Source: Saprospiraceae bacterium
GTDB taxonomy: Bacteria; Bacteroidota; Bacteroidia; Chitinophagales; Saprospiraceae
Direction of reading: 5' to 3'
Assembly (NCBI GenBank): GCA_020436935.1
Contig: JAGQWX010000039.1
Location: 1 to 46,837, forward strand
Length of the DNA: 46,837 bases
Position 1 is the first letter of the stretch; each line of letters starts with the position of its first letter. Positions 1 to 8,194 of the stretch are shown in pieces. The position numbers were made by a program, and so were the translations under genes. Under the pieces are notes generated by a model that ran no database searches, had not been told where the DNA came from, and worked only from the letters and a program-made list of their open reading frames with translations.

Positions 1-68
1 GAGTACGTAGAAAAAATTAGCAACTTTTGTTTTCCTTTCTACTATCTATTCGCTGGGACTTTCAGAAA

Positions 69-97
69 AAAAAGCGAACCAAATTGATTCGCTTTTT
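69..97 (-). terminator. Intrinsic terminator of tRNA-Leu
   Basis: A ten-base stem (AAAAAGCGAA with TTCGCTTTTT) around a nine-base loop begins two bases after the tRNA CCA end. Read on the minus strand, it is followed by a run of T. The A/T-flanked stem is nearly symmetric and could also stop transcription arriving from the plus side. Confidence 0.8.
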
Positions 98-98
98 A

Positions 99-183
99 TG
101 GTGCGGGTGGAGGGACTCGAACCCCCAAGCCGCGAAGCACTAGATCCTAAGTCTAGCGTGTCTACCAATTTCACCACACCCGC
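99..183 (-). tRNA. tRNA-Leu, anticodon TAG, CCA encoded
   Basis: On the minus strand the 5' acceptor arm GCGGGTG (177-183) pairs with CACCCGC (103-109), followed by discriminator A and an encoded CCA (99-101). The anticodon stem CTAGA/TCTAG encloses loop CTTAGGA, giving anticodon TAG, which reads CUA/CUN leucine codons. There is a long variable arm, as expected of a class II tRNA, and a normal T-loop TTCGAGT. The D-loop contains the usual GG-type segment (TTGGTAGA). The gene stands alone, with its own promoter and terminator. Confidence 0.97.
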
Positions 184-201
184 ATTTTTCGTAAAGTGGC
201 G

Positions 202-232
202 CAAAGATATTTTATTTTTAGAAACTTGCAAG
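202..232 (-). promoter_or_regulatory. Bacteroidota-type promoter of tRNA-Leu
   Basis: On the minus strand CTTG (229-232) is followed after exactly 19 bases by TATCTTTG (202-209), a full match to the Bacteroidota -7 consensus TAnnTTTG with the expected -33 TTG spacing. The predicted start of transcription lies about ten bases upstream of the mature tRNA 5' end. Confidence 0.75.
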
Positions 233-421
233 AGGTTTTTTGCAATTGTTTAAAAAAGCAATTTGAAGGCAATGCAGATCATCTCAAACTCTATTTTATC
301 ATTATAACCCATGCTTTAAGGAGTTAAAGCTATTTGTCGAAAGGTATAGTTTGCTTGATTAATGGCTTATAAAAACTTGTAACTCACCTGAAAAGAAAAT
401 TGAAAAACAAAAAGTTTCAAA

Positions 422-1276
422 TCAAAATTTGATCACCTTTAGCGTATTCCCCTTACCATTTCTCTGGTCAATTCTAAGCAGGTATTGGCCGGCACTTATC
501 CCATTCACACTTATTTCTTCAGTTTCGCTTTGTGTATTTTTTTGAATTAGGAGCTGACCAGATGCATTGTATAAGCTCAGCCGACAATTTGCTGACAAGC
601 CGGTTACCCTGAGTGTATTGTCATAAAATTGGGCTTTTGGATCGACAGTTGGTAATGTCAACTCTTCGTTTGAGACCAATTGACTGCAAGACTCGCAAGG
701 TGAATTTTCAAATGGGCCCACCAATTTTTCGTCGAGCGACAAATAATTGAGTTCTTTCGGCGGGTCAACTTTTAAGAGTGCTGTGTTCTGTAAAAAATTA
801 TAAGAAACTTTCTCCAGGTCCAGGTCAGGTGACCATTCATTGACCGTACCAAGACCTTCAACGAAAATGAGATCCCTGTAATTCAGAATACTAACAAACT
901 GAACTGTTCTGGGCTCTCCAAAAATCGAAACCACTTCTACTGATTCTATAACTGCTTTCTTCAGGTCGGATTCTCCAAACCCGAGTTTGATGCTGTCACC
1001 TGCACTGAGACCAAAATCATAGGCCAGTTCACCATCAATCCATACCTTTTTACCATGCTGTTTTACAGGTAGCTTTACATCTGATTGCTTAAAGATACTG
1101 ACAAGTGTATCATTTGATGAAAAGCTGCTTTCGAAATGCTCCATAGTACATTTGTATCTGTCCTGGAAAAGATCCTGACAAAAATACCACTTCGTTTCCG
1201 GGTCAAAAGACTGAGCATTCAGACTAAAAGCTCCTCCGGAAAAAATAATGACAAGAAATAAGATCGCCTTTTTCAT
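422..1276 (-). CDS. Secreted T9SS type A sorting-domain protein, paralog family member 1
   Basis: 284 residues. The protein starts with a signal peptide (positive MKK, hydrophobic core, cleavage near residue 21 after LNAQ). Residues about 22-195 form an uncharacterised domain with the landmarks KWYFC near the start, GKKVWIDGE, YDFGL, VEGLG and a CxxC pair in GPFENSPCESC. The last 70 residues look like a T9SS type A sorting domain: alternating strands, LYNASGQLL, then GQYLLRI and a basic tail ending KVIKF. It should therefore cross the outer membrane through T9SS and be anchored at the surface or released. It is clearly homologous to the gene at 5690-6532, which shares the WxxC, VEGLG and GPFE-C-x2-C landmarks. 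The function of the N-terminal domain is not known to me. It is monocistronic, with a gap of about 240 bases to the tRNA. Confidence 0.85.
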   Translation of the reverse strand: MKKAILFLVIIFSGGAFSLNAQSFDPETKWYFCQDLFQDRYKCTMEHFESSFSSNDTLVSIFKQSDVKLPVKQHGKKVWIDGELAYDFGLSAGDSIKLGFGESDLKKAVIESVEVVSIFGEPRTVQFVSILNYRDLIFVEGLGTVNEWSPDLDLEKVSYNFLQNTALLKVDPPKELNYLSLDEKLVGPFENSPCESCSQLVSNEELTLPTVDPKAQFYDNTLRVTGLSANCRLSLYNASGQLLIQKNTQSETEEISVNGISAGQYLLRIDQRNGKGNTLKVIKF

Positions 1277-1631
1277 GGTTTCAAACTTTTATTCAACAAA
1301 ACAAATAACAGGTTTTCGTCAACGATGCATTTGATCATCTAATCACAGCTACCTTCATTTGCGACAATGATTTATTGTGATGCCTGTTTCACAACTTCAC
1401 AACAATGTGCCAATTTACAAATAAATTAAATTATTTAGGCCCATTTCGTAATGTCTTTACCATAGAAAACTGACTGAAAAATATATTTTCAGAAGAAATT
1501 TATATCTTCTTCAACCAAAATATGCCTTTCACATTAGTTTGGTAAGTGAGTCAGGAACACAGTTGTTTATATTTGTTGCGCGCAATCAGTCATCCGCTTT
1601 GCCATTAAAATCATCAGGATTGAACACAACC

Positions 1632-2465
1632 ATGTCCTATAAACTACTCATAAATGTCATTTTCATATTTCTTGCCTGGCAAGGCCGCGGGCAAGTCTCC
1701 TTAAAAATACCCGATCGCAGTGAGTGGGCAGAAACAGGAAGCGTTTTCATGAAGCGCATCACCACATTGAGCCTTCAGGATAGAGAATCTGAAATTTTCA
1801 AGGCCTTGTCAGAAGGAAATGTACCTGGTTTTGTAAGAAGCATGGTAGAAATAAATTACCGTGTCGAAGATGGGCGGGGTCAACTGCGAGAAGTCACCTG
1901 CTGGGTAATGCCGGATTACTTATCCGTAGGAAGTGATGATGATTTCTGCCGCATACCAATGAATCCTTACACCGCACAACTTTTGGCCGATCAGTTTGAA
2001 GGATCGCTCATCACCTCAACCCTGAGTGATAAGATTTATGAAGCAGCCGTTCAAAGACCATCTCCATACTTTTACAAACCGGTAGAAAGAGAAAATGAAA
2101 GCGTTGCCAAGTTTGTAATCCACAACAGTCAGATTGAAAATCAATTGTTGGAATTGGGAGCCATACCTGGCGAGCTGGTAGCCGGCATCAAAAAAGATGT
2201 GATACTTTCAAACATGCTCGACAGCACAAATAACAAAGTGGTCATTTATGGCTGGCACAAGCCCGATGGCAAAGCTATACAGCCCGTATATGGAAAACAT
2301 GTGGACTGGTATGTTGATTACAGCCATGGCATAAGGCTGATGCACGAGCAAGTATTGATTGACCAGCAAACCTACAACATTCAGGAGGTGTTGAGAGATC
2401 CGGTACTCTTCCGGCTCTTTAGCAATGAGGCCAAACCCATGCATAAGGCCAGGTATGGTTTGTAA
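1632..2465 (+). CDS. Secreted protein of unknown function
   Basis: 277 residues from the ATG at 1632, chosen because it begins a good signal peptide (MSYKLLINVIFIFLAW, cleavage near GRGQ). An in-frame TTG at 1539 would bury this signal behind 31 residues and is not favoured. The mature part contains conserved-looking segments: a D-D-x-CRIPM motif, KKDVILSNML, YGWHKPDGKAIQP and HVDWYVDYSHGIRLM. I recognise this pattern from secreted hypothetical proteins in Bacteroidota and Planctomycetota but know no assigned function. The conserved H, D, Y and W cluster (HVDWYVDYSHG) would suit a ligand- or metal-binding site, which is inference. There is no T9SS sorting domain, so it is probably periplasmic or secreted by another route. 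It is convergent with the operon at 2574-4947. Confidence 0.8.
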   Translation: MSYKLLINVIFIFLAWQGRGQVSLKIPDRSEWAETGSVFMKRITTLSLQDRESEIFKALSEGNVPGFVRSMVEINYRVEDGRGQLREVTCWVMPDYLSVGSDDDFCRIPMNPYTAQLLADQFEGSLITSTLSDKIYEAAVQRPSPYFYKPVERENESVAKFVIHNSQIENQLLELGAIPGELVAGIKKDVILSNMLDSTNNKVVIYGWHKPDGKAIQPVYGKHVDWYVDYSHGIRLMHEQVLIDQQTYNIQEVLRDPVLFRLFSNEAKPMHKARYGL

Positions 2466-2573
2466 TTCCGGAAAGAATTTAATTCCCTGCCGTCTGTATT
2501 TGTAAGTCTAAATATTGCCTTTGTTTATAGCAAGATCTGGGTTACAAGGAGACTGCTTTCTTCAATGGATTGC

Positions 2574-3944
2574 TTATTTCCTGGTCGCCACTGCAGAGGC
2601 CTGAGTTGTCACATAATATTTGGCCAGCATATTGGGCACTTCCCATGCCGGCATATTGCCCTCCTTGTAGTACTTGATAAAATTCTCAGTGACCTGAGCA
2701 AAGTGGGCTTCATGGCCATTTCTCCATTTCTCGGGAATGGTGATTTTATATTTGTTTTCTCCTGCCGGCTCGGATGCCAAATCCCCATACGTGGCTGTCA
2801 AGGATTTTAGCGCTTCATCCAATGCAGCCTTATTTGATGTTACTACATACAATTGAGGTATGAATGATTCTGCCTGACCCTGGGCAATGATGAGGCTGGC
2901 TTTGGTGCCATTCATTTCGGAATAGTGGGTATCTTTTGAACCCGGAGGGGCTTCAAAATCCCAGATGACCGAGGCTTTCGCCCAATGACCTTTCACTTTG
3001 AAAAGTATTTCACCATTTGCATCCACATTGATGCTGTTTTTATCAGCACTAAGTACGCCGCTTAGATATGCCGGGAAGCTGTCCAGCTTTGTAGAACGCA
3101 AGTATTGCTCTTTATTCACGGTGGTCGCCCATTTTTTGCCGCTGATGTCAGCCAGGTCGCTGATCTGGATGGCCTGATCAGGGAAACAAGCCCAAAAAAT
3201 AAGGTCGACCAGATGTGTTGTTACGTCAACAATACCTTCACCTTCCTGGGTGACGTCATAAAACCAGCCTGGCCTCACAAGGGGTTTGCCGGAAACTTCC
3301 TTAAAGAAGTAGTGGACGCTTTCCTTGGTGACTGCGGGCTTTTCAGGGCTGCCTTCGACCAGGCTTCCAAACAAATCTTTATTTGCAGCCAGCGATTTCT
3401 GCAACATGGAAGTGATTTCAAATCGCTCAGTCATGATGTCGTATAAAAGCAGGCCATTTTTACCTGCTGCATCAAATGCTTGTTTCAATAGTTCGTAATC
3501 GGCCTGATTGATGGCCATAGGCTTATCAGAATAAACACTCAATCCCGCTTTTATAGACTCCAGAATGTACTCCGTTTTATTGGCATTGTTGCCCGCAAGG
3601 ACGACTACGTTTCCAGGTTTTTCAGAAATCATTTGAGACAAAGCCTGATCAGACAGATGGGTTTCGAGCTTCCATGCTGTTGGAGACTCGGCCTGGCTGT
3701 TATAATCCAGGATTTTTTCTTCATAAGCCTTGAACTCCGGACCATCTGCTGCGTATACGTGCACCATGCTGTCCACATCCGGATACATTGACTTTTGCAC
3801 CAAGGCAGCATGAAAATGGCCTGGTTCCAGGACCATGAGTTTTATTTTATTGTCCGGTGTTTCCAATGTGGTATCATTAGATTTTTCTGATTTGCACGAC
3901 AGTAATAATCCTGTCATGATGCAAAAAATGGCTAACTTCTTCAA
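2574..3944 (-). CDS. Gfo/Idh/MocA-like oxidoreductase, putative exported lipoprotein
   Basis: 456 residues from a TTG codon at 3944 (MKKLAIF..., lipobox LLLSC with the cysteine near residue 17). The open frame continues upstream to 4172, but that part overlaps the preceding gene and lacks signal character. An ATG at 3917 would remove the basic n-region of the signal. After the lipobox comes a Rossmann-like domain (KLMVLEPGHFHAALVQ, then SDKPMAIN as the equivalent of the family EKP motif), followed by a catalytic/oligomerisation half with WFYD, DVTTHLVDLIFW and a C-terminal part like the Bacteroidota 'putative oxidoreductase C-terminal domain'. The canonical GxGxxG loop is replaced by EPGHFHAAL. 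Ten bases separate it from the DUF6807 gene upstream, so the two probably form an operon. The substrate is unknown; a sugar or polyol derivative would be typical of the superfamily. Confidence 0.8.
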   Translation of the reverse strand: MKKLAIFCIMTGLLLSCKSEKSNDTTLETPDNKIKLMVLEPGHFHAALVQKSMYPDVDSMVHVYAADGPEFKAYEEKILDYNSQAESPTAWKLETHLSDQALSQMISEKPGNVVVLAGNNANKTEYILESIKAGLSVYSDKPMAINQADYELLKQAFDAAGKNGLLLYDIMTERFEITSMLQKSLAANKDLFGSLVEGSPEKPAVTKESVHYFFKEVSGKPLVRPGWFYDVTQEGEGIVDVTTHLVDLIFWACFPDQAIQISDLADISGKKWATTVNKEQYLRSTKLDSFPAYLSGVLSADKNSINVDANGEILFKVKGHWAKASVIWDFEAPPGSKDTHYSEMNGTKASLIIAQGQAESFIPQLYVVTSNKAALDEALKSLTATYGDLASEPAGENKYKITIPEKWRNGHEAHFAQVTENFIKYYKEGNMPAWEVPNMLAKYYVTTQASAVATRK

Positions 3945-3954
3945 GATCAAAAAT

Positions 3955-4947
3955 TTATTTATTTGTTGCAAGGTACTTGTTGTATGCTGCTTCGGCCATA
4001 TCAAAGTCATATTTGCCGTCAAAGACCAGCAATTTATAACCCAGGTGATATTTTTTGCCTGGTTCGAGCAGCCAATCCATGTTTTTGGTGGGGCTGAAAT
4101 TGGCAAACATATCTCCTCTTCCATTGCTGTTTTCGGGCCAGATGCGGATGGGTTCTCCCTCATTTGGAACATGGTTGTAATTGGATGGGTCTGACATCAT
4201 CAATATGCCGCCATAACCATCCCCGAGTGTGCCTTGAACCAATATCCATTTGGCCCGCGTGCCGTCAGCGCCTTTACGCTCAATGTTTTTTGAAGTGAGA
4301 ACCATGCTGTTGTCCTTATTCCATTCCTGTGTGCAACGCCAGCCAAAACCAGCATACCTGTATTCCAGAATTTTGAATGCCTTATCGGTTCCACATTCAT
4401 AATAGGAATCAAAGTTGACCAGGTATTCGTCCTTACTGATGGGTTCGATAAGAATGCCCTGCTTCTCCACCAATGCGGTCTCTTCGCTTTTCCTCAGCCT
4501 CACATGGTCGTGAACCGCTTCGTAAGACAAGCCATTTTTCTGCTTTTTGATAGATGTAAATGCTTCCCATTTTACGGTTCCCTGCTTTCCGTTAAGGTTC
4601 CAAAAATCAAGCGTGTCTCCGTCATATTGTACATGGGTCCAGGGATTCCAAATGCCATAATGGTGGTAATGATCGGGCGCCTGAATCCAGGTGAGCAACT
4701 TGCCCGAGGGAGTTTTGACCGGGTGATTGAATCCGCTTCTTGCAAAAGCCGGATTTACACCTGCAGGAGGAACCATGACTTCATACTGGTGACCCCAGAT
4801 CTCTACGCCATTCATCATGACTTTCAATCTTCCATCGCTTTGTTCGTACGACAATACTTCCGCCTTGCTGGTGGGATATTTTTTGTTTGTACTACATGAA
4901 ATGAAAAAAATAAAGGTTAAAAAGGTGTACAAACAATATTTATACAT
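3955..4947 (-). CDS. DUF6807 (PmoA-like) family lipoprotein
   Basis: 330 residues from the ATG at 4947, chosen because it starts a lipoprotein signal (MYKYCLYTFLTFIFFISCS, lipobox cysteine near residue 18). An in-frame ATG 19 codons upstream gives no signal peptide. Landmarks of the family often annotated PmoA or DUF6807 are visible: RSGFNHPVKTPSGKLLT, then DHYHHYGIWNPWT with its histidine cluster, and a C-terminal WLLEPGKKYHLGYKLLVFDG. Despite the PmoA label, nothing supports methane oxidation; the fold is believed to be a carbohydrate-type beta-sandwich. It is the first gene of a two-gene minus-strand operon with the Gfo-like lipoprotein, a pairing seen widely in Bacteroidota and Planctomycetota, which suggests a shared carbohydrate-related role in the periplasm. 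Confidence 0.82.
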   Translation of the reverse strand: MYKYCLYTFLTFIFFISCSTNKKYPTSKAEVLSYEQSDGRLKVMMNGVEIWGHQYEVMVPPAGVNPAFARSGFNHPVKTPSGKLLTWIQAPDHYHHYGIWNPWTHVQYDGDTLDFWNLNGKQGTVKWEAFTSIKKQKNGLSYEAVHDHVRLRKSEETALVEKQGILIEPISKDEYLVNFDSYYECGTDKAFKILEYRYAGFGWRCTQEWNKDNSMVLTSKNIERKGADGTRAKWILVQGTLGDGYGGILMMSDPSNYNHVPNEGEPIRIWPENSNGRGDMFANFSPTKNMDWLLEPGKKYHLGYKLLVFDGKYDFDMAEAAYNKYLATNK

Positions 4948-5038
4948 GTGGTGTGGATTTAAGGAAACAAGTTTAGGAAATAACTGGCAGATTTTTATCT
5001 TCAACCTCAGTTAAAACCTAAAGGAAAAATTTATTGAA

Positions 5039-5476
5039 ATGGATCTTCAAAAATATGAAATAACTACCAGCGACGATTGGTTAATTTATGAATTTATAAG
5101 TAAAGGGCCCAAGGGGCAAATCAAAAAAGTTGTAATTTATCAACACATCATTGGCAACTTATATAACTTGGCCTTCGGGGACAAAACTGGTGAATTTGGG
5201 AATCTCGATGATTTAGTAATATCAAATAACGAAGATACAGAAATTGTACTTGCCACTGTTGCCTCAACGATTTATGCGTTTTTTGATCACCATGAGGGTT
5301 CGATTGTCCTTGCTAAAGGGAGTACAAAAAGTCGAACCAGATTATATAGAAGACACTTATCCCTGCTTTTGGATTTAATAGAAAAAGATTTTCTCTTGTT
5401 CGGAGAACTCAATAATGAAATCGAACGTTTTGTAAAAAATAAAGAATATTCATCATTTATAATCTCAAAAAGATAA
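5039..5476 (+). CDS. DUF6934 family protein
   Basis: 145 residues, no signal peptide, so cytoplasmic. It matches the pattern I know for DUF6934: a start like YEFISKGPKGQIKKVV, then YNLAFGD, LDDLVISNNEDTEIVLATVAST and a basic segment KGSTKSRTRLYRRHL. The conserved S/T-R-x-R-LYR stretch and the DTEIVLATVAS helix are the diagnostic parts. A weak promoter-like TATCTTCA lies at 4996-5003. The partner gene starts four bases after the stop codon. Genes of this family are small, scattered and usually accompanied by a short downstream gene in Bacteroidota accessory regions, a toxin-antitoxin-like habit; no activity is known to me. Confidence 0.8.
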   Translation: MDLQKYEITTSDDWLIYEFISKGPKGQIKKVVIYQHIIGNLYNLAFGDKTGEFGNLDDLVISNNEDTEIVLATVASTIYAFFDHHEGSIVLAKGSTKSRTRLYRRHLSLLLDLIEKDFLLFGELNNEIERFVKNKEYSSFIISKR

Positions 5477-5480
5477 ACCG

Positions 5481-5672
5481 TTGATTAAAACAAGTAAAAA
5501 GACATATAATATCAAAGTTGATTCGTCTCTAAAAGGGCATTACGAAAAAAACAAGATATTTGAAGATAAATATGCTTGGGCTGTAAATCATGTAAAAGGA
5601 AGAGATTTAGAAATGGAAATCAAGCAAGCCATTGAAAAAGCGGATAAGTCCAAGGCAGCACCACATCAATAA
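5481..5672 (+). CDS. Small partner of the DUF6934 gene, unknown function
   Basis: 63 residues from a TTG at 5481, four bases after the DUF6934 stop; there is no ATG before residue 45, so TTG (or the next ATT codon) must be the start if the gene is real. The product is highly charged: a lysine-rich N-terminus (KTSKKTYNIKVDSSLKG), a central KYAWAVNHVKG and an acidic/basic helix DLEMEIKQAIEKADKSK near the C-terminus. It lacks a signal peptide. The tight spacing indicates translation coupled to the upstream gene. I do not recognise the family. Confidence 0.55.
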   Translation: MIKTSKKTYNIKVDSSLKGHYEKNKIFEDKYAWAVNHVKGRDLEMEIKQAIEKADKSKAAPHQ

Positions 5673-5689
5673 ACTTCTCGTATTACTGT

Positions 5690-6532
5690 CTATTCTCTTT
5701 TAACAAATTTCAAAATAGCCGTTTTTCCATTGCTTTTTTTGCTTATCCTCAGTATATATAAGCCCACAGGAAATGATGAAGCGTCAATTTCAAATGAGTC
5801 ATCGAATATTTCCATTGATTTTACCAGCTGGCCTGACGTAGTAAAAAATTGAATCAATGCGGCTTGCTCAAATCCAGAGATTTCAATCCTGTCACCAATT
5901 ACTTCCAATTTATGATGGTTGGAAAGAGCTGGCTTTTCTATGGTAGAAACCAATAGTTCACAGCTGTGACACTCCAGATCTTCAAAGGGTCCAAAGAGTT
6001 TTTGTTGGATTCTTATATACTTCATTACAGGTTTTGGATCAACCACGTAAGTATATGCCAGATTTACATCAAAAAAATAGGACTTCGTAGAAAGTGAAGT
6101 TTCATCAATATAATATTCCAGTGCGCCCAATCCTTCCACCAGTACAATGGGAAATGGTAATTCTTCTGAATGACAATATTGAACTACCCTGTTTTCATCA
6201 AAGAGCAATCTGGTTTCTATTGAATCAATTTTTACAGTAAAATCCTGCCAGGTCAAGCTGTCGTCGGGTTTCAGCGCAAAGTCATACCACTTTTCACTGT
6301 CAACCCATACTTCTTTTCCAAATTGCAAAACATCAATTCCATAATATTTCGCTTTCATGGTATCGCCTTCTAAAATAACATCTTGCAATTGGTCTATAAA
6401 GCAGCTCTCGGGATTGAGCGGAAAATAAATGCTGCAATATATCCACTCCATATCCGGCCCAAAAACCTGGGCTTCAGCCTTCGGTATATTAACAGTCAAA
6501 ACAAGTATGGAGAATAGGATAATGCTTCTCAT
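5690..6532 (-). CDS. Secreted T9SS type A sorting-domain protein, paralog family member 2
   Basis: 280 residues from the ATG at 6532, which begins the signal peptide MRSIILFSILVLTVNI with cleavage after AEAQ; an ATG 11 codons upstream would add a spurious leader. The domain after the signal has the same landmarks as the gene at 422-1276: WIYC near the start, GKEVWVDSEKWYDFAL, VEGLG and a CxxC pair in GPFEDLECHSC. The C-terminus (FFTSSGQLVKSME..., GLYILRI, basic end KFVKRE) is a T9SS type A sorting domain. The two proteins are paralogs separated by about 4.4 kb in the same orientation, with unrelated genes between, so they are not a fresh tandem duplicate. Its role is unknown; cell-surface placement is inferred from the sorting domain. 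Confidence 0.85.
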   Translation of the reverse strand: MRSIILFSILVLTVNIPKAEAQVFGPDMEWIYCSIYFPLNPESCFIDQLQDVILEGDTMKAKYYGIDVLQFGKEVWVDSEKWYDFALKPDDSLTWQDFTVKIDSIETRLLFDENRVVQYCHSEELPFPIVLVEGLGALEYYIDETSLSTKSYFFDVNLAYTYVVDPKPVMKYIRIQQKLFGPFEDLECHSCELLVSTIEKPALSNHHKLEVIGDRIEISGFEQAALIQFFTTSGQLVKSMEIFDDSFEIDASSFPVGLYILRISKKSNGKTAILKFVKRE

Positions 6533-6631
6533 CGCAAAGGGTCTTACCTGTAAATTCAAATTCAATTTATCACTTGAAAATTAAGGGCCTGTCGGTTGCC
6601 TGCTATTTGCTCATTTTCAAAGATACAAAAC

Positions 6632-8149
6632 TTACCTCTTACCCAGCCTAAGTTTTTGAAGCAATACACTGAGATCAAACAATGGCTGTATGATTTTAAG
6701 TGCGATGAAAAGGTAAAGGGCAATTCCGGCCAAACCAAAAAGCGTTTTCCACAGAAGACCCATTGACAATACATCCCTGATCAAGTATGCGACGGCCATC
6801 AATAACAAGGCCGTCAGTATCAGCATAAAAATTTGTTTCACGGGATAATGGATGATATAATGTCGCTGTCCCTGGTAATAAGAGGTGACCAGCATACCCA
6901 GATAACAAACCACTGAGGCTAAAGCAGAGCCGAGGACTCCAATCACAGGTACGAGCAGTGCGCTCACTCCAATTGTCAAACCAACGCCCAGGAGGGAAAT
7001 CCAAAGCCCAATTTTGGTATTGTCTGAAAGCTTATACCAAATGGATACATTGTAGTAGAGGCCCAGGAATACGTAGGAGATCAATAAAAATGGTACTACA
7101 TAGACTCCGCTTCGGTAGTTGGGGCCTATGATGAAGAGAAAATAGTCTATAAACAGGTAAATCCCTATGATGGCGAAACAAGAGACAACGGTAAAGGCCA
7201 AAGAAGCCTTGCCGTACATCGTTCTTTCTGTGTCTTTCGATGAATTATTGAAAAAAAATGGCTCTGCAGCATAGTTATACGCCGTTGTGAACAAATTGAG
7301 CAGGATGGCAAGTTTGGCAGCAGCTGCATAAATTCCGACCTCGCCCATCACATCTTTCACGTTTCCTGCCAGCAACCATTTTTGCAAAGGTGCCGCAAAC
7401 GCCTGGTTGATGTTGCCGGCAAGTGCCACCACTGTGAGCGGCCAGGTATATTTTAAAATGACCGGAAGTTTCATCTTGTCAAAAGAAAATTTGACCTTGA
7501 CCAACTCGGGGATCATGCCAATAAAAACCAGACCTGAGGCGACTACGTTGGAAAAAAAGACGTAGTCAAGGTCTTTCCCGTCACCCAAAAATTGATCCAT
7601 ATTCTCCTTGAGTCCGGGCATAAACCGCGGCATGATTTCAAGGAAGAACAGCAGAAAAGCTACAGATGATATGACGTTGAGAAATCTATAAAATAAAAAC
7701 CGATAAGGCCTGCCATCCAGACGGAATTTGGAATACACCAAGGTGGTTGCGGCGTCAAATATGAGGATCCAGGCAAAGTATTTTACATAATGGTCCTGCC
7801 CGGGATATTGCAGCCAGCTGGCTATCGGACCTGCAAAAAGCATAAGGATCAGAAAGACCAAAATGCTATTGAACATCATGGGCACAAAAGTCGTGCTGTA
7901 GACCTGGTCTCTTTCGGCTTTGTCCTTTCCGTTAGCATAGCGGAAGTATGCGGTATCCATGCGGAAAGTCATGAAGGCCAGAATCAATGCCGTATAAGAG
8001 TAAAATTCTGAATAAATACCATAGTCACTGGGATCTTTCAGCCTATTGGTAAGGTATGGGGTAAGAATGATGAATTGGAGAATTCTGGGCAGAATATGGC
8101 TGATGCCATAAATTACTGTTTCGCCTGCAAGTTTCCTAAGTGTGGACAT
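6632..8149 (-). CDS. Polysaccharide / O-antigen flippase-like membrane protein
   Basis: 505 residues with about 14 hydrophobic segments and short loops. The N-terminus (KLAGETVIYGISHILPRILQ) and the following DYGIYSEFYSYTALILAFMTFRMDTAYFR are typical of the Wzx/PST branch of the MOP (MATE-like) flippase superfamily, as is the length. Such proteins turn undecaprenyl-linked sugar units, or other lipid-linked intermediates, across the inner membrane. No glycosyltransferase, polymerase or sugar-nucleotide gene is adjacent, so this is an orphan flippase and its substrate cannot be inferred from context. In many Bacteroidota genomes a copy like this stands alone. The gap to the downstream secreted protein gene is 99 bases, and the upstream region holds the hairpin element at 8195-8430. 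Confidence 0.85.
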   Translation of the reverse strand: MSTLRKLAGETVIYGISHILPRILQFIILTPYLTNRLKDPSDYGIYSEFYSYTALILAFMTFRMDTAYFRYANGKDKAERDQVYSTTFVPMMFNSILVFLILMLFAGPIASWLQYPGQDHYVKYFAWILIFDAATTLVYSKFRLDGRPYRFLFYRFLNVISSVAFLLFFLEIMPRFMPGLKENMDQFLGDGKDLDYVFFSNVVASGLVFIGMIPELVKVKFSFDKMKLPVILKYTWPLTVVALAGNINQAFAAPLQKWLLAGNVKDVMGEVGIYAAAAKLAILLNLFTTAYNYAAEPFFFNNSSKDTERTMYGKASLAFTVVSCFAIIGIYLFIDYFLFIIGPNYRSGVYVVPFLLISYVFLGLYYNVSIWYKLSDNTKIGLWISLLGVGLTIGVSALLVPVIGVLGSALASVVCYLGMLVTSYYQGQRHYIIHYPVKQIFMLILTALLLMAVAYLIRDVLSMGLLWKTLFGLAGIALYLFIALKIIQPLFDLSVLLQKLRLGKR

Positions 8150-8194
8150 TTGTCGCTCATCTTAAATCGGGCACAACTTAGGGTTTTTTTGGGA

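Noticed and set aside
46-231. 61-residue minus-strand reading frame
   Set aside because: It runs across the tRNA-Leu gene and its promoter and has no independent protein features.
99-421. Integration site of a genomic island at tRNA-Leu
   Set aside because: No integrase gene and no repeat of the tRNA 3' end was seen in the window.
2208-2444. Small minus-strand frame inside the secreted protein gene
   Set aside because: It is a shadow of the plus-strand coding region and has no start context or motif.
3955-4947. Methane mono-oxygenase subunit, as suggested by the family nickname PmoA
   Set aside because: The protein is a soluble lipoprotein without the membrane segments or companions of particulate methane mono-oxygenase.
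6533-8149. Flippase and the downstream secreted protein as one operon
   Set aside because: The gap is 99 bases and the products are functionally unrelated; same orientation alone is weak support.
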